Shown here in pieces: positions 63,301 to 64,000 of a stretch of DNA of 64,000 nucleotides. The position numbers and the translations under genes were made by a program. This DNA is from Anisus vortex (Eukaryota > Mollusca > Gastropoda > Planorbidae): positions 62,001 through 126,000 of the forward strand of contig CASBPS010000134.1 in assembly GCA_949126835.1 (NCBI GenBank). The letters run 5' to 3'. Every line of letters begins with the position of its first letter. Position 1 is the stretch's first letter. The notes below the pieces were generated by a model. It was not told where the DNA came from. It did not search any database and was given only the letters and a program-made list of their open reading frames with translations.

Positions 63301-64000
63301 TGCTAGTCAAGTCGTTGTACGGTTTGTGGAAAAGCCAAAACCACAAATCTGCTGTTTTACGGCCAAAAAAGAAGCTAAAACCACAAATCTGCTTTTCAAG
63401 TCGTTGTACGGCCAGAAAAGAAGCCAAAACCAGAAATCTGCTGTTTTACGGCCAGTAGAGAAGCCAAAACCACAAATCTGCTGTTTTACGGCCAAAAGAG
63501 AAGCCAAAACAACAAATCTGCTATTCAAGTCGTTGTACGGTTCGTTTAGAAGCTAAAACTACAAATCTGCTTTTGTGCGGCCAGTAGAGAAGCCAAAATT
63601 ACAAATCTGCTTTTTTACGGCCAACAGAGATTCCAAAACCACAAATCTGCATTTTAAGTCGTTGTTTGGCCAGTACAGAAGCCAAAACCAGAAATATGCT
63701 ATTCACGTCGTTGTACAGTTTGTTTAGAAGCTAAAACCACAAATCTGCTTTTGTATGGCCAGTAGAGAAGCCAAAACCACAAATCTGCTTTTGTACGGCC
63801 AACAGAGATTCTAAAACCACAAATCTGCAATTCAAGTCGTTGTTCGGCCAGTACAGAAGCCAAAACCAGAAATTTGCTTTTCAAGTCGTTGTACGGGCAG
63901 TACAGAAGCGCTAATACCACAAATCTGCTAGTCAAGTCGTTGTACGGTTTGTGGAAAAGCCAAAACCACAAATCTGCTGTTTTACGGCCAAAAAAGAAGC
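57321..64000 (+). repeat. Diverged continuation of the 2.6-kb-type higher-order array
   Basis: The monomer variants of the 52-57 kb units recur here in partial and rearranged form. The block near 58.8-59.2 kb recurs near 62.7-63.1 kb (offset 3895). A stretch at about 60.8-61.3 kb resembles 51.2-51.8 kb. No non-satellite sequence is present. The window ends inside a monomer. Confidence 0.8.

Larger units (their letters stand above)
40670..64000 (+). repeat. Satellite array, right arm (same family and orientation)
   Basis: The array resumes immediately after the retrotransposon, starting with the second copy of the 5-bp target duplication, in the same orientation and register as the left arm. 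Removing the element and one copy of acggc gives a normal monomer junction. Both monomer lengths persist to the window end. From about 52 kb the array carries regional variants I did not see in the left arm, such as ttgtgcggccag and acggttcgtttag, and many units with gtggaaaagcc. No gene or other mobile element is visible in these 23 kb. The arm is cut by the window edge. Confidence 0.97.

Noticed and set aside
1..64000. CRISPR array
   Set aside because: Units are contiguous head-to-tail copies with no unique spacers, the context is eukaryotic, and there are no cas genes.
1..64000. CENP-B box in the satellite
   Set aside because: The closest candidates, ttcggccagtacag and the reverse of gttgtacggg, fail the required TTCG-N4-A-N2-CGGG pattern at fixed positions.
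1..64000. RNA polymerase III B box in long monomers (ttcaagtc)
   Set aside because: tttcaagtc matches eight of nine positions of GWTCRANNC but lacks the leading G, and no A box lies at a suitable distance upstream, so it is probably chance.

Overview
This window is eukaryotic, almost certainly metazoan, non-genic heterochromatin. Nearly everything in it is one satellite DNA family: about 58 kb in two arms (1-34640 and 40670-64000), all head to tail in the same orientation, interrupted once by a 6.0-kb LTR retrotransposon (34641-40669). I found no host gene, no RNA gene, no CRISPR array and nothing bacterial. The host species cannot be named from this sequence. The Gag-protease type of the inserted element is one I associate with arthropod and cnidarian Ty3/Gypsy-like elements, which is only a weak hint.

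The satellite is built from two main monomer lengths, 40 bp and 49 bp. They share one core and differ by a 9-bp module (caagtcgtt) inserted just before the end of the unit. A rarer 51-bp variant carries the module plus a gcgct signature. Several dozen sequence variants are strung together in long higher-order repeats (HORs). The best defined are a 2602-bp tandem duplication (52117-54718 and 54719-57320), three copies of a 1.37-kb unit (20372-24480), a 2570-bp pair (about 25.1-29.9 kb), a 2807-bp pair whose second copy holds the retrotransposon (31209-33893 against 34016-34640 plus 40675-42734), and a long-range pair 25-26 kb apart (about 18.1-20.9 against 43.3-46.9 kb). Offsets between related blocks change by whole numbers of monomers (for example exactly 80 bp), as unequal exchange would produce. 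Many open frames cross the satellite on both strands. They follow from monomer lengths that are 1 mod 3 and are not genes.

The retrotransposon lies on the minus strand. It has two 454-bp LTRs (5' LTR 40216-40669, 3' LTR 34641-35094) in which I saw no difference, TG...CA ends, a perfect 5-bp target duplication (acggc), a primer binding site matching the 3' end of a tRNA-Leu, and a polypurine tract. Its one real gene is a 667-codon Gag-protease (36127-38130): coiled coil, capsid-like domain, CCHC zinc knuckle, Asn-rich linker and DTG aspartic protease. There is no reverse transcriptase, RNase H or integrase, so it must use enzymes supplied in trans. The rest of its interior is AT-rich non-coding sequence: a 2.1-kb leader and a 1.0-kb trailer with small degenerate repeats.

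The most interesting objects are this very young, apparently intact gag-pro-only element, the second Gag-like fragment at the C-terminus of its protein, and the two-length modular satellite in which a paralogous HOR copy preserves the empty site.
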